Of a stretch of DNA of 64,000 bases, positions 46,915 through 55,734 are shown one piece after another. Position 1 is the first letter of the stretch. The number at the start of each line of letters is the position of its first letter. Made by a program: the position numbers and the translations under genes. The notes under the pieces were generated by a model. The model did not search any database and was not told where the DNA came from. It was given only the letters and a program-made list of their open reading frames with translations. Source of the stretch: Gemmata massiliana (lineage in GTDB: Bacteria; Planctomycetota; Planctomycetia; Gemmatales; Gemmataceae); NCBI GenBank assembly GCA_000531095.1, contig HG799465.1, positions 79,757 through 143,756 of the forward strand, read 5' to 3'.

Positions 46915-46939
46915 CGCCCGCACCATCGTGTATCATGGT

Positions 46940-46996
46940 GAGCAGTCGGGGCTTCGGGAGGGAGCTGTTTCTTCACTCCCGAAGCCCCGATTGCTC
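46940..46996 (+). terminator. Terminator hairpin after the first chemoreceptor
   Basis: The 21-bp arms (46940-46960 and 46976-46996) match with one mismatch; the core is TCGGGGCTTCGGGAG. The stem is 26 bp past the stop codon. The remaining spacer to 47196 shows no gene and should hold the promoter of the next receptor. Confidence 0.75.
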
Positions 46997-47196
46997 GCGT
47001 CATTGAATCGCGGTTTCTTGCCTTAGCTGATTTCTCAGCCGTCTCATTAGCTCAACCGCCCATCAAGATAAAAGATTCGACCGCACGAGCGATTGCGAGC
47101 TAGAGATTAAGTGGATTCACCAAAGACAATATTTCGCCCCCGGCCGCAACGCGGATCGGGTTACGCGAGAACATATTTTTCGGGCGGGACCAAACC

Positions 47197-49437
47197 ATGA
47201 AAACGTTCAACAACCTGGGGGTCGGTACCCGTCTGATTGTGGGGTTCCTCCTACTCGCCGTGGCCAGCGCCGGTGTCGGCTACTTCGCTCTCACGTCCAT
47301 GAGCGACATGAACGCGGCGCTGGAGAACGCGAACGCGAACCTGATCCCCTCGATTAACGCGCTGAACGACATGCGCGGGAAGGGCGTCAACACGATCCAG
47401 CGCAACGAGCGCACCCTGATCCTGTCGGCCCGGAGCAAGAACGAAGAAGCGTACCGCGGCGCTGTAACCGGTCTGGAAAAGGCCTGGGTCAACATCCGGG
47501 ACGGGTACACGCGGTACGAATCGTATCCCATGATCGAGAGGGAAAAGCAGCTCTGGGGCGAGTTCCGCCCGCGCCTGGAGGAGTTCCGCCGGGACCACGA
47601 AGCGACGATGGCGGCCCTTAAATCCGGTGATCTCGATAAGGCCGAGAAGCTGTGCCTCGGATCGACCGCGAACGCGAACAAGATGGGCGACGCCTTGGAC
47701 GCCCTCATCGACCTCCAAAAAGAAGTTGGTGAGAAAGATGCGGGCGAAGCGCGCAAGGAGTACGCCGCGGCCCGGACGACGATGTTCGTGGTGATCGGGG
47801 GCGCGATGCTCGCGGCCCTGGGGTTGGGAATCTTCTTCCGGGGGTTGGTCGTGCGCCCGTTGGCCGCGACCGTACAGGTGCTCCGGGCCGTATCCACCGG
47901 CGACCTGACGCAGAAGGCCGTAGTAACCTCGACCGACGAGTTCGGGCAGATGGGCGCGGCCCTCAACGCCACGGTCCAGGGCATCCACATCGCGCTCCAA
48001 CAAGACAAGGTGAGCTGGGAAGCCGTCGGTAAGCAGCGCGAACAGAACGCGGACTTCGCGGCTCAAATTGTGGCTATTGGCAAGTCCCAGGCGGTAATCG
48101 AGTTCAAGCTCGATGGGACCATCGTGAGCGCCAACGAAAACTTCCTGCGCACGGTGGGGTACAGTCAGCCCGAGATCCAGGGGCGCCACCACAGCATGTT
48201 TGTACCCCCGGCCCTTGCCTCCGGTTCCGAGTACCGCGATTTCTGGAGCCGGCTCAACCGCGGGGAATCCGTCGCGGGCGAGTTCAAGCGCATCGGCAAG
48301 GGGGGCAAGGAGGTCTGGATTCAGGCCTCGTACAACCCGATCCCGGACCTCAACGGCAAGCCGTACAAGGTCGTCAAGTACGCCACCGACATCACCGCCG
48401 CCAAGAACATGGAGCACAAGGTCAAAGAGGACACGATCGAGCTGAAACAGAAGGTCGCGACCATCATGACCGCGGTCAACGCACTGGCCGCGGGGGACTT
48501 CACCCAAGAGGCCCCGGACCTGGGCACCGACGAAATCGGCCAAATGTCCGCCGCGCTCAACAAAGCCATGATCTCGGTGCGCGAAGCCCTGGAGGGCGTG
48601 CGCGAGGTGTCCGAGCAGCTCGCCGACGCCTCGGGTCAACTGTCCTCGGCCAGCGACGAGATTTCCACCGGCGCCCAGGAACAAGCGAGCAGCCTCGAAG
48701 AAACCGCCAGCACGCTCGAAGAAATCACCGCGACCGTGCGCCAGAACTCGGACAGCGCCCAACAAGCCCGCCAACTCGCCAGCAACTCCAAGGAAATCGC
48801 CGAGAAGGGAGGGCAGGTTGTGGGGCACGCGGTGGGCGCGATGAGCGAGATCAACGAGGCCTCGAAGAAGATCGCGGACATCATCACGACGATTGATGAG
48901 ATCGCGTTCCAGACCAACCTACTCGCGCTCAACGCCGCCGTCGAAGCCGCACGAGCCGGCGAGCAAGGGCGCGGGTTCGCCGTCGTCGCATCCGAAGTCC
49001 GCAACCTCGCTCAACGCTCCGCGACCGCGGCCAAGGAAATCAAGTCTTTGATCGAGGACTCGGTGAAGAAGGTCGATGCGGGTACGGAACTGGTGAACCA
49101 GTCCGGTTCCACACTCGGAGATATCGTAACGAGCGTGAAGCGCGTGACGGACATCATCACGGAGATCGCGGCGGCCAGCAAAGAACAGTCCACGGGCATC
49201 GACCAGGTCAACAAGGCCGTTTCGCAGATGGACTCCGTCACCCAGCGCAACGCCTCGCAGACCGAAGAAATGTCGGCCACGGCTCAAACGCTTACGGATC
49301 AGGCCGGACAACTTCGCGACCTCGTCGCCCGGTTCAAACTCGGGCACGACGAGCGCCCCGCCCCCAGGCCCACCCACAAGGCCCCCGGAGCAAGCCCTCG
49401 AACCCTAAGCCCCGGCCCGCGGTCGCCCGGGCCATGA
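47197..49437 (+). CDS. Methyl-accepting chemotaxis protein with PAS domain (C-terminal tail frameshifted)
   Basis: This is a 746-residue receptor with a membrane helix (about 10-31), a four-helix-bundle sensor ([20 protein letters not shown]), a second helix (about 189-208) and HAMP ([20 protein letters not shown]). A PAS domain (about 290-410) contains [20 protein letters not shown] and [21 protein letters not shown] second HAMP unit and the signalling domain ([20 protein letters not shown]) follow. The encoded end SPGPRSPGP is out of phase: in another frame from about 49385 to 49508 the DNA reads [15 protein letters not shown] and ends in DDGFTEF, like the other receptors. One base seems missing in a C run near 49345-49385. 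Confidence 0.93.
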   Translation: MKTFNNLGVGTRLIVGFLLLAVASAGVGYFALTSMSDMNAALENANANLIPSINALNDMRGKGVNTIQRNERTLILSARSKNEEAYRGAVTGLEKAWVNIRDGYTRYESYPMIEREKQLWGEFRPRLEEFRRDHEATMAALKSGDLDKAEKLCLGSTANANKMGDALDALIDLQKEVGEKDAGEARKEYAAARTTMFVVIGGAMLAALGLGIFFRGLVVRPLAATVQVLRAVSTGDLTQKAVVTSTDEFGQMGAALNATVQGIHIALQQDKVSWEAVGKQREQNADFAAQIVAIGKSQAVIEFKLDGTIVSANENFLRTVGYSQPEIQGRHHSMFVPPALASGSEYRDFWSRLNRGESVAGEFKRIGKGGKEVWIQASYNPIPDLNGKPYKVVKYATDITAAKNMEHKVKEDTIELKQKVATIMTAVNALAAGDFTQEAPDLGTDEIGQMSAALNKAMISVREALEGVREVSEQLADASGQLSSASDEISTGAQEQASSLEETASTLEEITATVRQNSDSAQQARQLASNSKEIAEKGGQVVGHAVGAMSEINEASKKIADIITTIDEIAFQTNLLALNAAVEAARAGEQGRGFAVVASEVRNLAQRSATAAKEIKSLIEDSVKKVDAGTELVNQSGSTLGDIVTSVKRVTDIITEIAAASKEQSTGIDQVNKAVSQMDSVTQRNASQTEEMSATAQTLTDQAGQLRDLVARFKLGHDERPAPRPTHKAPGASPRTLSPGPRSPGP

Positions 49438-49555
49438 GCAAGACCCACGAGCTCGACCGGCTCGGTGGCGGTGGCGGTGGTGGAGACGACGGCTTCACGG
49501 AGTTCTAAGGTCGTCCGCCCCGCATTGAGTTGTCCCCGAAGTTGAGGAACCCGTT

Positions 49556-50104
49556 GTGAAGTGTGGAGGGTGGATCGCGTTCGGATGCTGGTTAGCCGCA
49601 CTGGTGGGGGGCGTGGGCTTTTTATCGGCCCACCAGTTCACCCCGGGCCAGAGCGGACCGGCCCCGCGCCAGTTGAGTGAAGCGGAAACCGGTACGAAGC
49701 GGGCCGAGCGCCCGCGCGTGATGATGTTCGTCCACCCGCACTGTCCGTGCAGCCCGGTTTCCCTGCGCAACTTCGCGAAGGCGGTCGCGGGAACCGGGGC
49801 CGAGGCCGTGATTTACGTAACCGCAGAAGACCCGGCCGCGACCCCGAACGGCCGGGTCGCACGGGTTTGCGCGGCCGAGTTGCGCGCCGACCCGGACGGG
49901 GCGGTCGCCAAACAGTTCGGGGCCATGACGTCCGGCCACGTGCTCCTGTACGGCGCCGACGGGCGCCTGGTGTTCGAGGGCGGCATCACCGACGGGCGCG
50001 GGCACGAGGGGGACAACCCCGGCCTGCGTGCCGTCACCGCCCGATTGTCCGGAACCGAAAACGAACCGGTGTCGTTCCCCGTATTCGGCTGTCCCCTACA
50101 GTAA
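49556..50104 (+). CDS. RedB-type membrane-anchored thioredoxin-like protein
   Basis: The 182-residue protein has one N-terminal membrane helix (about 5-25) followed by a thioredoxin-like domain. The landmark [16 protein letters not shown] has the CxC pair, then [32 protein letters not shown] and the terminal VFGCPL. These match proteins annotated as RedB in planctomycetes and acidobacteria. It is 9 bp upstream of the third chemoreceptor gene, so co-expression is very likely. The function is unknown; a redox role is inferred from the cysteines. Confidence 0.82.
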   Translation: MKCGGWIAFGCWLAALVGGVGFLSAHQFTPGQSGPAPRQLSEAETGTKRAERPRVMMFVHPHCPCSPVSLRNFAKAVAGTGAEAVIYVTAEDPAATPNGRVARVCAAELRADPDGAVAKQFGAMTSGHVLLYGADGRLVFEGGITDGRGHEGDNPGLRAVTARLSGTENEPVSFPVFGCPLQ

Positions 50105-50113
50105 ATTCCCGCC

Positions 50114-52116
50114 ATGAGTGCCGCACCGCTAAAGCCCGCCCCCACCGCCCACGCCGAAGAACTGTTCCGCACCGCGGTGGCCAGCAACCGCGCCCGCGCC
50201 GACCGGCTCTTCGCCGGCCTCATGGTGGCGCAGTGGGTGCTGGTGATCGTGCTGGCCGTGGTCGTCAGCCCGCGCGCCTGGGCCGGGGCCGAATCGGGAA
50301 CGCACCCCCACATATGGGTAGCGGTTCTGCTCGGCGCGGTGTGCGCGGCGGCGCCCGCGTACCTCGCGGTCAACAAGCCCGGGGACATGGCGAACGGGTT
50401 CGTGGTCGCCGTCTCCCAGATGGTCATGGGCATCCTGATTATGCACCTGACCGGCGGGCGCATCGAGTCGCACTTCCACGTGTTCGCGTCCATCGGGATG
50501 CTCGCCGTGTACCGCGACTGGCGCGTGCTCGTGCTGGCCGTGGGGGTCGCGGCGGTGGACCACATCGCCCGCGGGTTCCTCTGGTGGCAGTCGGCTTACG
50601 GGTCCAGCCCGTACAGCAACTGGCTGTGGCTGGAGCACGCGGCCTGGGCGCTGTTCTCGATGCCCGTTCTGGCCTGGATGTGCGTGCTCAGCACGGACGA
50701 AATGCGCACGCAGGCGACGCGCGAGGCCGCGCTCCCAACGCGGGTTCCCTGGCTCTTCAGCAAGCCCTCCAGGGCGCAGGCGCGCGCACTACGGTGTCAG
50801 GCCTGTGGAAGGTTCCGGTCGTGGAGACGCGGGCGCTGATGGCCGAGTTCTACAAGAACCTCTGGGCGCGCGAGGCCGCGCTCGCCGAAGCGGAACGCGC
50901 GTCGGGCGCCAATCTGCAAGCGATCGCCGCCCAAGCGCAGGAAATTCGCGAGCGCACGGAGCGCGAGACCGCCGAGCGGACCGCGCGCGAAGCCGAGGCC
51001 GAACGGGTCCGCCAAACCGAGCGCCAGCAGGCGGAAGACCTGCGGCGCAAGGCCGATATCATCCTGACCGGGATCACCGCCCTGGCCGCAGGGGACTTCA
51101 CGCACCAGACGCCCGAAATGGGCACCGACGTTATTGGTCAGATGGCCGCGGCACTGAGCAAGGCCGTCGTTTCCGTGCGCGAAGCCCTGGAGGGCGTGCG
51201 CGAGGTGTCCGAGCAACTCGCCGATGCCTCGAGCCAGCTCTCCTCGGCCAGTGAAGAGATCTCCACGGGCGCCCAGGAGCAGGCGTCGAGCCTCGAAGAA
51301 ACCGCCAGCACCCTCGAACAGATCACGGCCCGCGTGCGCCAGAACTCCGACAGCGCGCAACAGGCCCGGCAACTCGCCAACAACTCCAAGGAGATCGCCG
51401 AGCGCGGGGGCCAAGTCGTCGGCAGCGCGGTCACCGCTATGAATGCGATCAACCAGTCGTCGAAAAAGATCGCGGACATCATCACGACGATCGATGAGAT
51501 CGCGTTCCAGACCAACCTGCTCGCGCTCAACGCCGCCGTCGAAGCCGCGCGAGCCGGGGAGCAGGGCCGCGGGTTCGCCGTCGTCGCGTCCGAGGTCCGT
51601 AACCTCGCTCAGCGCTCCGCGACCGCGGCGAAAGAAATCAAAGACCTGATCGAGGACTCGGTCAAGAAGGTCGACGCGGGTACCGAACTCGTGAACCGGT
51701 CGGGTGCTACGCTCGGGGACATTGTGACTTCGGTCACGCGCGTGACGGACCTCGTCACGGAGATCGCCGCCGCGGGCAAGGAGCAGTCCACCGGTATCGA
51801 TCAGGTCAGCAAAGCCGTCTCGCAAATGGACGAAGTCACCCAGCGCAACGCGGCCCAAACCGAAGAAATGTCGGCCACGGCCCAAACGCTTACGGACCAG
51901 GCCGGCCAGCTCCGCGACCTCGTCACCCGGTTCAGGCTCAGCCACAACGAAAGTAGCGCCCCGGCCCGGCCCACACGAGGCACGCGCCCTAAAGCCAAAC
52001 CCAAAGCGCCGGTTCACAAGCCGCGCCCCGGCGCGAGCCGCCCGGTGAAGAGCAAACACACCCACGAACTCGACCGACTCGGTTCGGGCGGCGACGACGG
52101 CTTCACCGAGTTCTGA
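50114..52116 (+). pseudogene. Chemoreceptor with RedB-associated membrane sensor domain, interrupted by a 149-bp insertion
   Basis: The N-terminal part (50114-50734) encodes a five- to six-helix membrane domain ([40 protein letters not shown]). After TREAAL a 149-bp foreign stretch shifts the frame; the first frame stops at 50839. The second part from 50867 encodes [17 protein letters not shown], a coiled region, a HAMP unit ([20 protein letters not shown]) and a full signalling domain ([20 protein letters not shown]), ending GDDGFTEF at 52116. Deleting the insertion restores one frame of about 617 codons. As it stands, no membrane-linked receptor can be made. An ATG at 50839 might allow a soluble signalling fragment. 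Confidence 0.88.
50735..50883 (+). pseudogene. 149-bp fragment of a CHAT-domain gene, flanked by 17-bp direct repeats
   Basis: The segment reads [20 protein letters not shown], then [23 protein letters not shown], the conserved C-terminal block of CHAT (caspase-like) domains (SLALQ.AF..AGA..VV.SLWKV...T..LM..FY..LW). The sequence CGCGCGAGGCCGCGCTC occurs at 50718-50734 and again at 50867-50883, exactly 149 bp apart. It has no start, stop or element ends of its own. Confidence 0.85.
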
Positions 52117-52129
52117 TCATTGAATCGCA

Positions 52130-53239
52130 TCACTCCGGCGCGGGTAGCGAGAGCATCCACACCGCGAACGACGCGAGCCAGTGCTCGCCCGCGTAGTCCC
52201 CGCTCGAAACGTGCTTTAACCCGGCCTCGGCGTGCTTCGCGGCGGAAGCGGCCAGCGCCTTGCGCGCCGGGTCGTCTTTCGGGAGCGCGGTGATGATGCC
52301 GCGCAAGCACCACGCGCGACTGAGGTTCAGGCCGTCGAGGTGAACGAGTTGCGGGTCGGTGCGGTCGGTAACGGTCGCGGGGCCGAACAGGTTCGCGGGT
52401 TCGCCTTTGACCGCGCCGGGCAGGTACCTGTGGAACCACGCGGCGAACTCGGCCGGTGGAAGTACCCGGCGCATGAGGTCCGCTTCGCACAAACTCGGGG
52501 AGAGGAAGTCGGCCCCGTCCGGTTCCCAGCGCGCGGGCGCGTCCGCGTCCTTCGCGTAGTACGCCTTCGCCCGTTCCTCGATCAGCTCTTGTAGCTTCTT
52601 GTTTCCGGTCGCCTTTGCGTAGTCGTGCGCGAACGTGAGGCCGAACGCGGTGTTCGAGTGAACCCCGGCGCGGATCGGGTACGTCTGCTTCGGGAAGTAT
52701 TCGATGTACCGGTTGGCGATCAGTTCCGCGAGCGGACGCAGGTTCTCGGCCCACGCCTTCGCGTCCGGGTCGTCCCAAGTGTGCAGCTCTTCCGAGAGTT
52801 TTAGCAACCACGCCCAGCCGTAGGGACGCTCGAACGACTTCGCTTCTGGTCGATTGAAATACTCGACTTCGGTCTTAATGTTTGCCGCAGTCAGGTGTTC
52901 CGCGAGAACGGCGCGAATATCCTTCGCTTGCGGGAGCGTCGGGTGCGCCCGCAGCACGCGGACCAGCATCCAGTGCCCGTGAACGGCGGAGTGCCAGTCG
53001 TAACAGCCGTAGAACGCGGGGTGCAGCGCCTTGGGCGTCTTGGTGTCCTTGTCGTCGAGCAGCACGTGCCCCGGCTTGTTGGGGAACTCCTTCTTCGCCC
53101 CCTTCAGCGCGAGTTTGGCGAACGCGGACGCCCACTCCGGGGTGAGCGTCTCGCCTTTCGGTGTCGCGGGCGGTTCGGCCGCTGGCATGGCGCTGAGTAC
53201 CACTAAAGGAAGTAGGAGCAACAACAGGATACGCGACAT
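52130..53239 (-). CDS. Secreted DUF2891 protein
   Basis: The 369-residue protein has a signal peptide (LLLLLLPLVVLSAMPAA). The family landmarks are ALHPAFYGCYDWHSAVHGHW, RPYGWAWLLKLSEEL, IRAGVHSNTAFGLTFAHDYA, DFLSPSLCEADLMRRVL and HLDGLNLSRAWCLRGI. The fold is an alpha/alpha barrel as in other DUF2891 proteins, whose activity is unknown. The start at 53239 places the signal peptide at the N-terminus. It follows the beta-lactamase-like gene on the same strand, 47 bp away, so they may be co-transcribed. Confidence 0.9.
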   Translation of the reverse strand: MSRILLLLLLPLVVLSAMPAAEPPATPKGETLTPEWASAFAKLALKGAKKEFPNKPGHVLLDDKDTKTPKALHPAFYGCYDWHSAVHGHWMLVRVLRAHPTLPQAKDIRAVLAEHLTAANIKTEVEYFNRPEAKSFERPYGWAWLLKLSEELHTWDDPDAKAWAENLRPLAELIANRYIEYFPKQTYPIRAGVHSNTAFGLTFAHDYAKATGNKKLQELIEERAKAYYAKDADAPARWEPDGADFLSPSLCEADLMRRVLPPAEFAAWFHRYLPGAVKGEPANLFGPATVTDRTDPQLVHLDGLNLSRAWCLRGIITALPKDDPARKALAASAAKHAEAGLKHVSSGDYAGEHWLASFAVWMLSLPAPE

Positions 53240-53286
53240 AGCAGCTTTCGTTTGTGTGCAGCGACCAGAACCGCGATCGTCTTCCG

Positions 53287-54468
53287 TCACTTACCGTAGA
53301 TGTCTGCGGCGGCTTTCTCGAACGCCGAGCGCGCCTTCGCGCCGTCTCCCGGGAAGCCCGCGTGCTGGACCATGTACACTGTTACGAGCTTTTTGTCTGG
53401 ATCGATCCACACGTTCGTAGCGAACGCCCCGCCGTGACCGCACGGCCCCGCGACCGCCGGGCCGTCCTTCTTCGACTTGCGCGTCGTGCTCAGACCCAAG
53501 CCGTAACCGCTCTCCCCCTTCGCCTTGTCGAGCAGCGTGTCGGTTTGGGTGCCGGTCATTGCGCGAATCGAATCTTCGGAAAGCAAGCGCTTTTCGCCGT
53601 GCGTACCGCCGCGCAGGACCATCTGCCCGAACGCGGCCACGTCCCGCGCCGTGGAGAACAACCCACCGCCCGGGCACGGGTGCCGCGTCGAGTCGCTGAG
53701 CGGGTACGCCAGCGGCGAAATGGGCATCGCTTCCAGTCCCTTGCCGTCCTTACTCGGGCGGTAGGTCTTCGCGAGCCGCTTCAGTTGCTCGCTCGTGGGG
53801 CGCCAGGTCGTTTCGGTCATCCCGAGCGGCCCGAACAGCCGCTTCGCCATGAACTCTTCGTAGGAAAGGCCGCTGGCCACTTCGATGATGCGCCCCGCGG
53901 TGTTGATGCCCGCGTTCGAGTACACGTATTTCGCGCCCGGCTCGTACTGGAGCGGCGTGATGGCGTAACTGCCCACCGCGTCCTTGAGCAGCAATTTGTC
54001 GATGGTCGGAGTTTCGAGCGCGGAACCGAACGGCATTCCGCTCGTGTGGCGCAGGCAATCCCGGATCGTGGGCACGCGGCCCGGCTTCTTTAACAGCACC
54101 GTGTCCTTGTCCTGGAACACGGCCATCCACTGCGTTTTGAATTCCGGCAGGTACTTCTCGATCGGGTCGTCGAGCGCGACCTTCCCCTCGTCGACGAGCA
54201 TCATGAGCCCCGCGGCCGTCATGGGCTTGGTCATCGACGCGATCCAGAACAGGTCGTCCGGCTTCATCGCGATCTTGGCCTCGCGATCGGCGAAGCCCAC
54301 GGTTTCGACGGTCAGCACCTTGTCCGGCGACGCGACCAACACGACCGCGCCCGCGAGCTGGTTCTTTTCGACGAACGGTTGCAGGCTGTCCGCGACCCGC
54401 GGATCAGCGGCGCGAGCGGACGGGGCGAACACGAGCAGCGCGAACAGGAACGCGCGAGAGAGGCGCAT
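53287..54468 (-). CDS. Serine beta-lactamase-fold hydrolase (class C/esterase type)
   Basis: The 393-residue protein has a signal peptide ending at ARAAD. The catalytic SxxK is in WIASMTKPMT (Ser78, Lys81), the YxN is in KYVYSNAGIN, and the third motif is GPCGHGGAF (HGG). This combination is that of the beta-lactamase/transpeptidase-like family, which includes esterases and D-aminopeptidases. True resistance activity is not implied. The upstream spacer contains CTAAC motifs and a long palindrome. Confidence 0.92.
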   Translation of the reverse strand: MRLSRAFLFALLVFAPSARAADPRVADSLQPFVEKNQLAGAVVLVASPDKVLTVETVGFADREAKIAMKPDDLFWIASMTKPMTAAGLMMLVDEGKVALDDPIEKYLPEFKTQWMAVFQDKDTVLLKKPGRVPTIRDCLRHTSGMPFGSALETPTIDKLLLKDAVGSYAITPLQYEPGAKYVYSNAGINTAGRIIEVASGLSYEEFMAKRLFGPLGMTETTWRPTSEQLKRLAKTYRPSKDGKGLEAMPISPLAYPLSDSTRHPCPGGGLFSTARDVAAFGQMVLRGGTHGEKRLLSEDSIRAMTGTQTDTLLDKAKGESGYGLGLSTTRKSKKDGPAVAGPCGHGGAFATNVWIDPDKKLVTVYMVQHAGFPGDGAKARSAFEKAAADIYGK

Positions 54469-54561
54469 CGGTGGAACCTTGGGTTCGTGGGTAGGTGGCC
54501 GGCCCCACGCAGATTACGGGATGTCCCGAACGTTTGCAGCCATTTTCGCCCCACCGCGATC

Positions 54562-54653
54562 GTTAGCCCCGCGCGGCTAACATTTGCTAACGTTTCCGCC
54601 CCAGCCGCCTCAACGGTGCGTTTTCCCAGGCGTTTTTCACACCCGCGGCTAAC
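54562..54653 (+). promoter_or_regulatory. CTAAC motif cluster
   Basis: GGCTAACATTTGCTAACGTT (54575-54594) has two CTAAC copies 10 bp apart; the preceding GTTAGCC makes a 7-bp-arm palindrome with GGCTAAC (54562-54581). A further CTAAC starts at 54649. The same 20-mer occurs on the other strand at about 59010. Confidence 0.5.
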
Positions 54654-54719
54654 ATTCGATGAATGCGCGCACCCTAGTTTTTGGGCGAACAACCAGCGCG
54701 AGCGACGCACGTTGCCCCA

Positions 54720-54835
54720 CCCGCTCGTTAACACTCGCGGTTCGCCCGCGCCTCTTGGCAAACAGACGGTGCAAGGCGGCCGGTGGAGAGCGACTCGCGT
54801 GCAACCCCGGCGAACCGCGAGTGTTAACGAGCGGG
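54720..54835. repeat. Inverted repeat with perfect 27-bp arms
   Basis: The left arm (54720-54746) begins CCCGCTCGTTAACACTCGCG; the right arm (54809-54835) is its exact complement. The 62-bp middle has no coding content. The arm sequence recurs at 61741-61805. Confidence 0.85.
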
Positions 54836-55033
54836 CGGCAGCGACTACACCAGTCACTCGCCAAGCACTCGGCTCGCAATATGAACATAAATACATTATA
54901 CGCACATCTCGGTGCGGCGCAACCGAAATAAGCCGAACGATTACCCCAAAATAACGGGAGTAACCCACGGTCCGTTCACTCTTTACAGTTTGCCCTGGAC
55001 GCGCGTCTGAGGAAAGGGCGTATACTAACGGCA

Positions 55034-55606
55034 ATGGCACAGGACGAACCCATGACCCCGCGCCGCAAGAAGCCGCCCGTTCCGCTCCCGCCGCTGGACG
55101 GCCCGTTCGTGGCGATCGACTTCGAGACGGCCGACAACGGCCCCGATAGCGCCTGCGCGGTGGGGGTAGTTCGAGTGGAAAACTCGAAGATCGTTCACCG
55201 CGAAGCAATACTGATCCGCCCGCCGCGCGAGCGCATTCTGTTCACTTACGTTCACGGCATCACGTGGCCGATGGTGAAAAGCGCGCCGGTCTTCAAAGAT
55301 GTGTGGTCGAAGGTCGCCCCGGTACTCGAAGGGGTGAAGTTCCTCGCCGCACACAACGCCCCGTTCGACCGGCGCGTGCTGTCCGCGTGCTGCGCCGCGG
55401 CGGAACTGGCGGCCCCCGCCCTGCCCTTCGTCTGCACAGTTCAGCTCGCGCGCCGAAAGTGGGCGCTCAAACCCGCGAACCTGCCCGCGGTGTGTCGGCG
55501 TCTTGGGATCGGCCTGATGCACCACGACGCCGGGTCCGACGCCGAAGCGTGCGCCCGGATCGTGATCGCCGCCGCGTTCCCTGGAAGCGATCACGACCAT
55601 TCTTGA
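55034..55606 (+). CDS. DEDDh 3'-5' exonuclease (DNA polymerase III epsilon-like)
   Basis: The 190-residue protein has the three exonuclease motifs: FVAIDFET (Asp29, Glu31), AHNAPFDRRVLSACC (Asp) and LMHHDAGSDAEACARI (His and Asp). It is an exonuclease-only protein about as long as stand-alone epsilon-like nucleases and lacks the polymerase-binding C-terminus of DnaQ. VHGITWPMVKSAP is the usual epsilon-family loop. It may proofread or take part in repair or RNA trimming. It is monocistronic. Confidence 0.9.
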   Translation: MAQDEPMTPRRKKPPVPLPPLDGPFVAIDFETADNGPDSACAVGVVRVENSKIVHREAILIRPPRERILFTYVHGITWPMVKSAPVFKDVWSKVAPVLEGVKFLAAHNAPFDRRVLSACCAAAELAAPALPFVCTVQLARRKWALKPANLPAVCRRLGIGLMHHDAGSDAEACARIVIAAAFPGSDHDHS

Positions 55607-55734
55607 GTTTGGTCCGCTCGCGGAGCGAGCGGTTGGCTACCGTGGGCTACAGGCAAATCCATCACCAGGAAATCCAAGCCCCGCTCGCGGGCTAACGCAG
55701 GCCAACACCGGACAGGCCGCCCGCGGTCCCAGGT

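Larger units (their letters stand above)
54469..55033. other. Intergenic region with CTAAC motifs and a 27-bp palindrome
   Basis: No gene seen. It holds CTAAC motifs (54577, 54587, 54649) plus one in the opposite sense (54562), a long inverted repeat at 54720-54835, and an AT-richer block at 54885-54915. It separates two divergent genes, so it should contain both promoters. Confidence 0.55.

Noticed and set aside
49747-50821. Long plus-strand frame overlapping RedB and the receptor's membrane domain
   Set aside because: The frame is a shadow up to about 50735; only its part after the insertion is the true receptor frame.
53287-54468. Antibiotic-resistance beta-lactamase
   Set aside because: The serine beta-lactamase fold is clear, but the HGG third motif and family breadth fit an esterase or peptidase as well; resistance is not supported.
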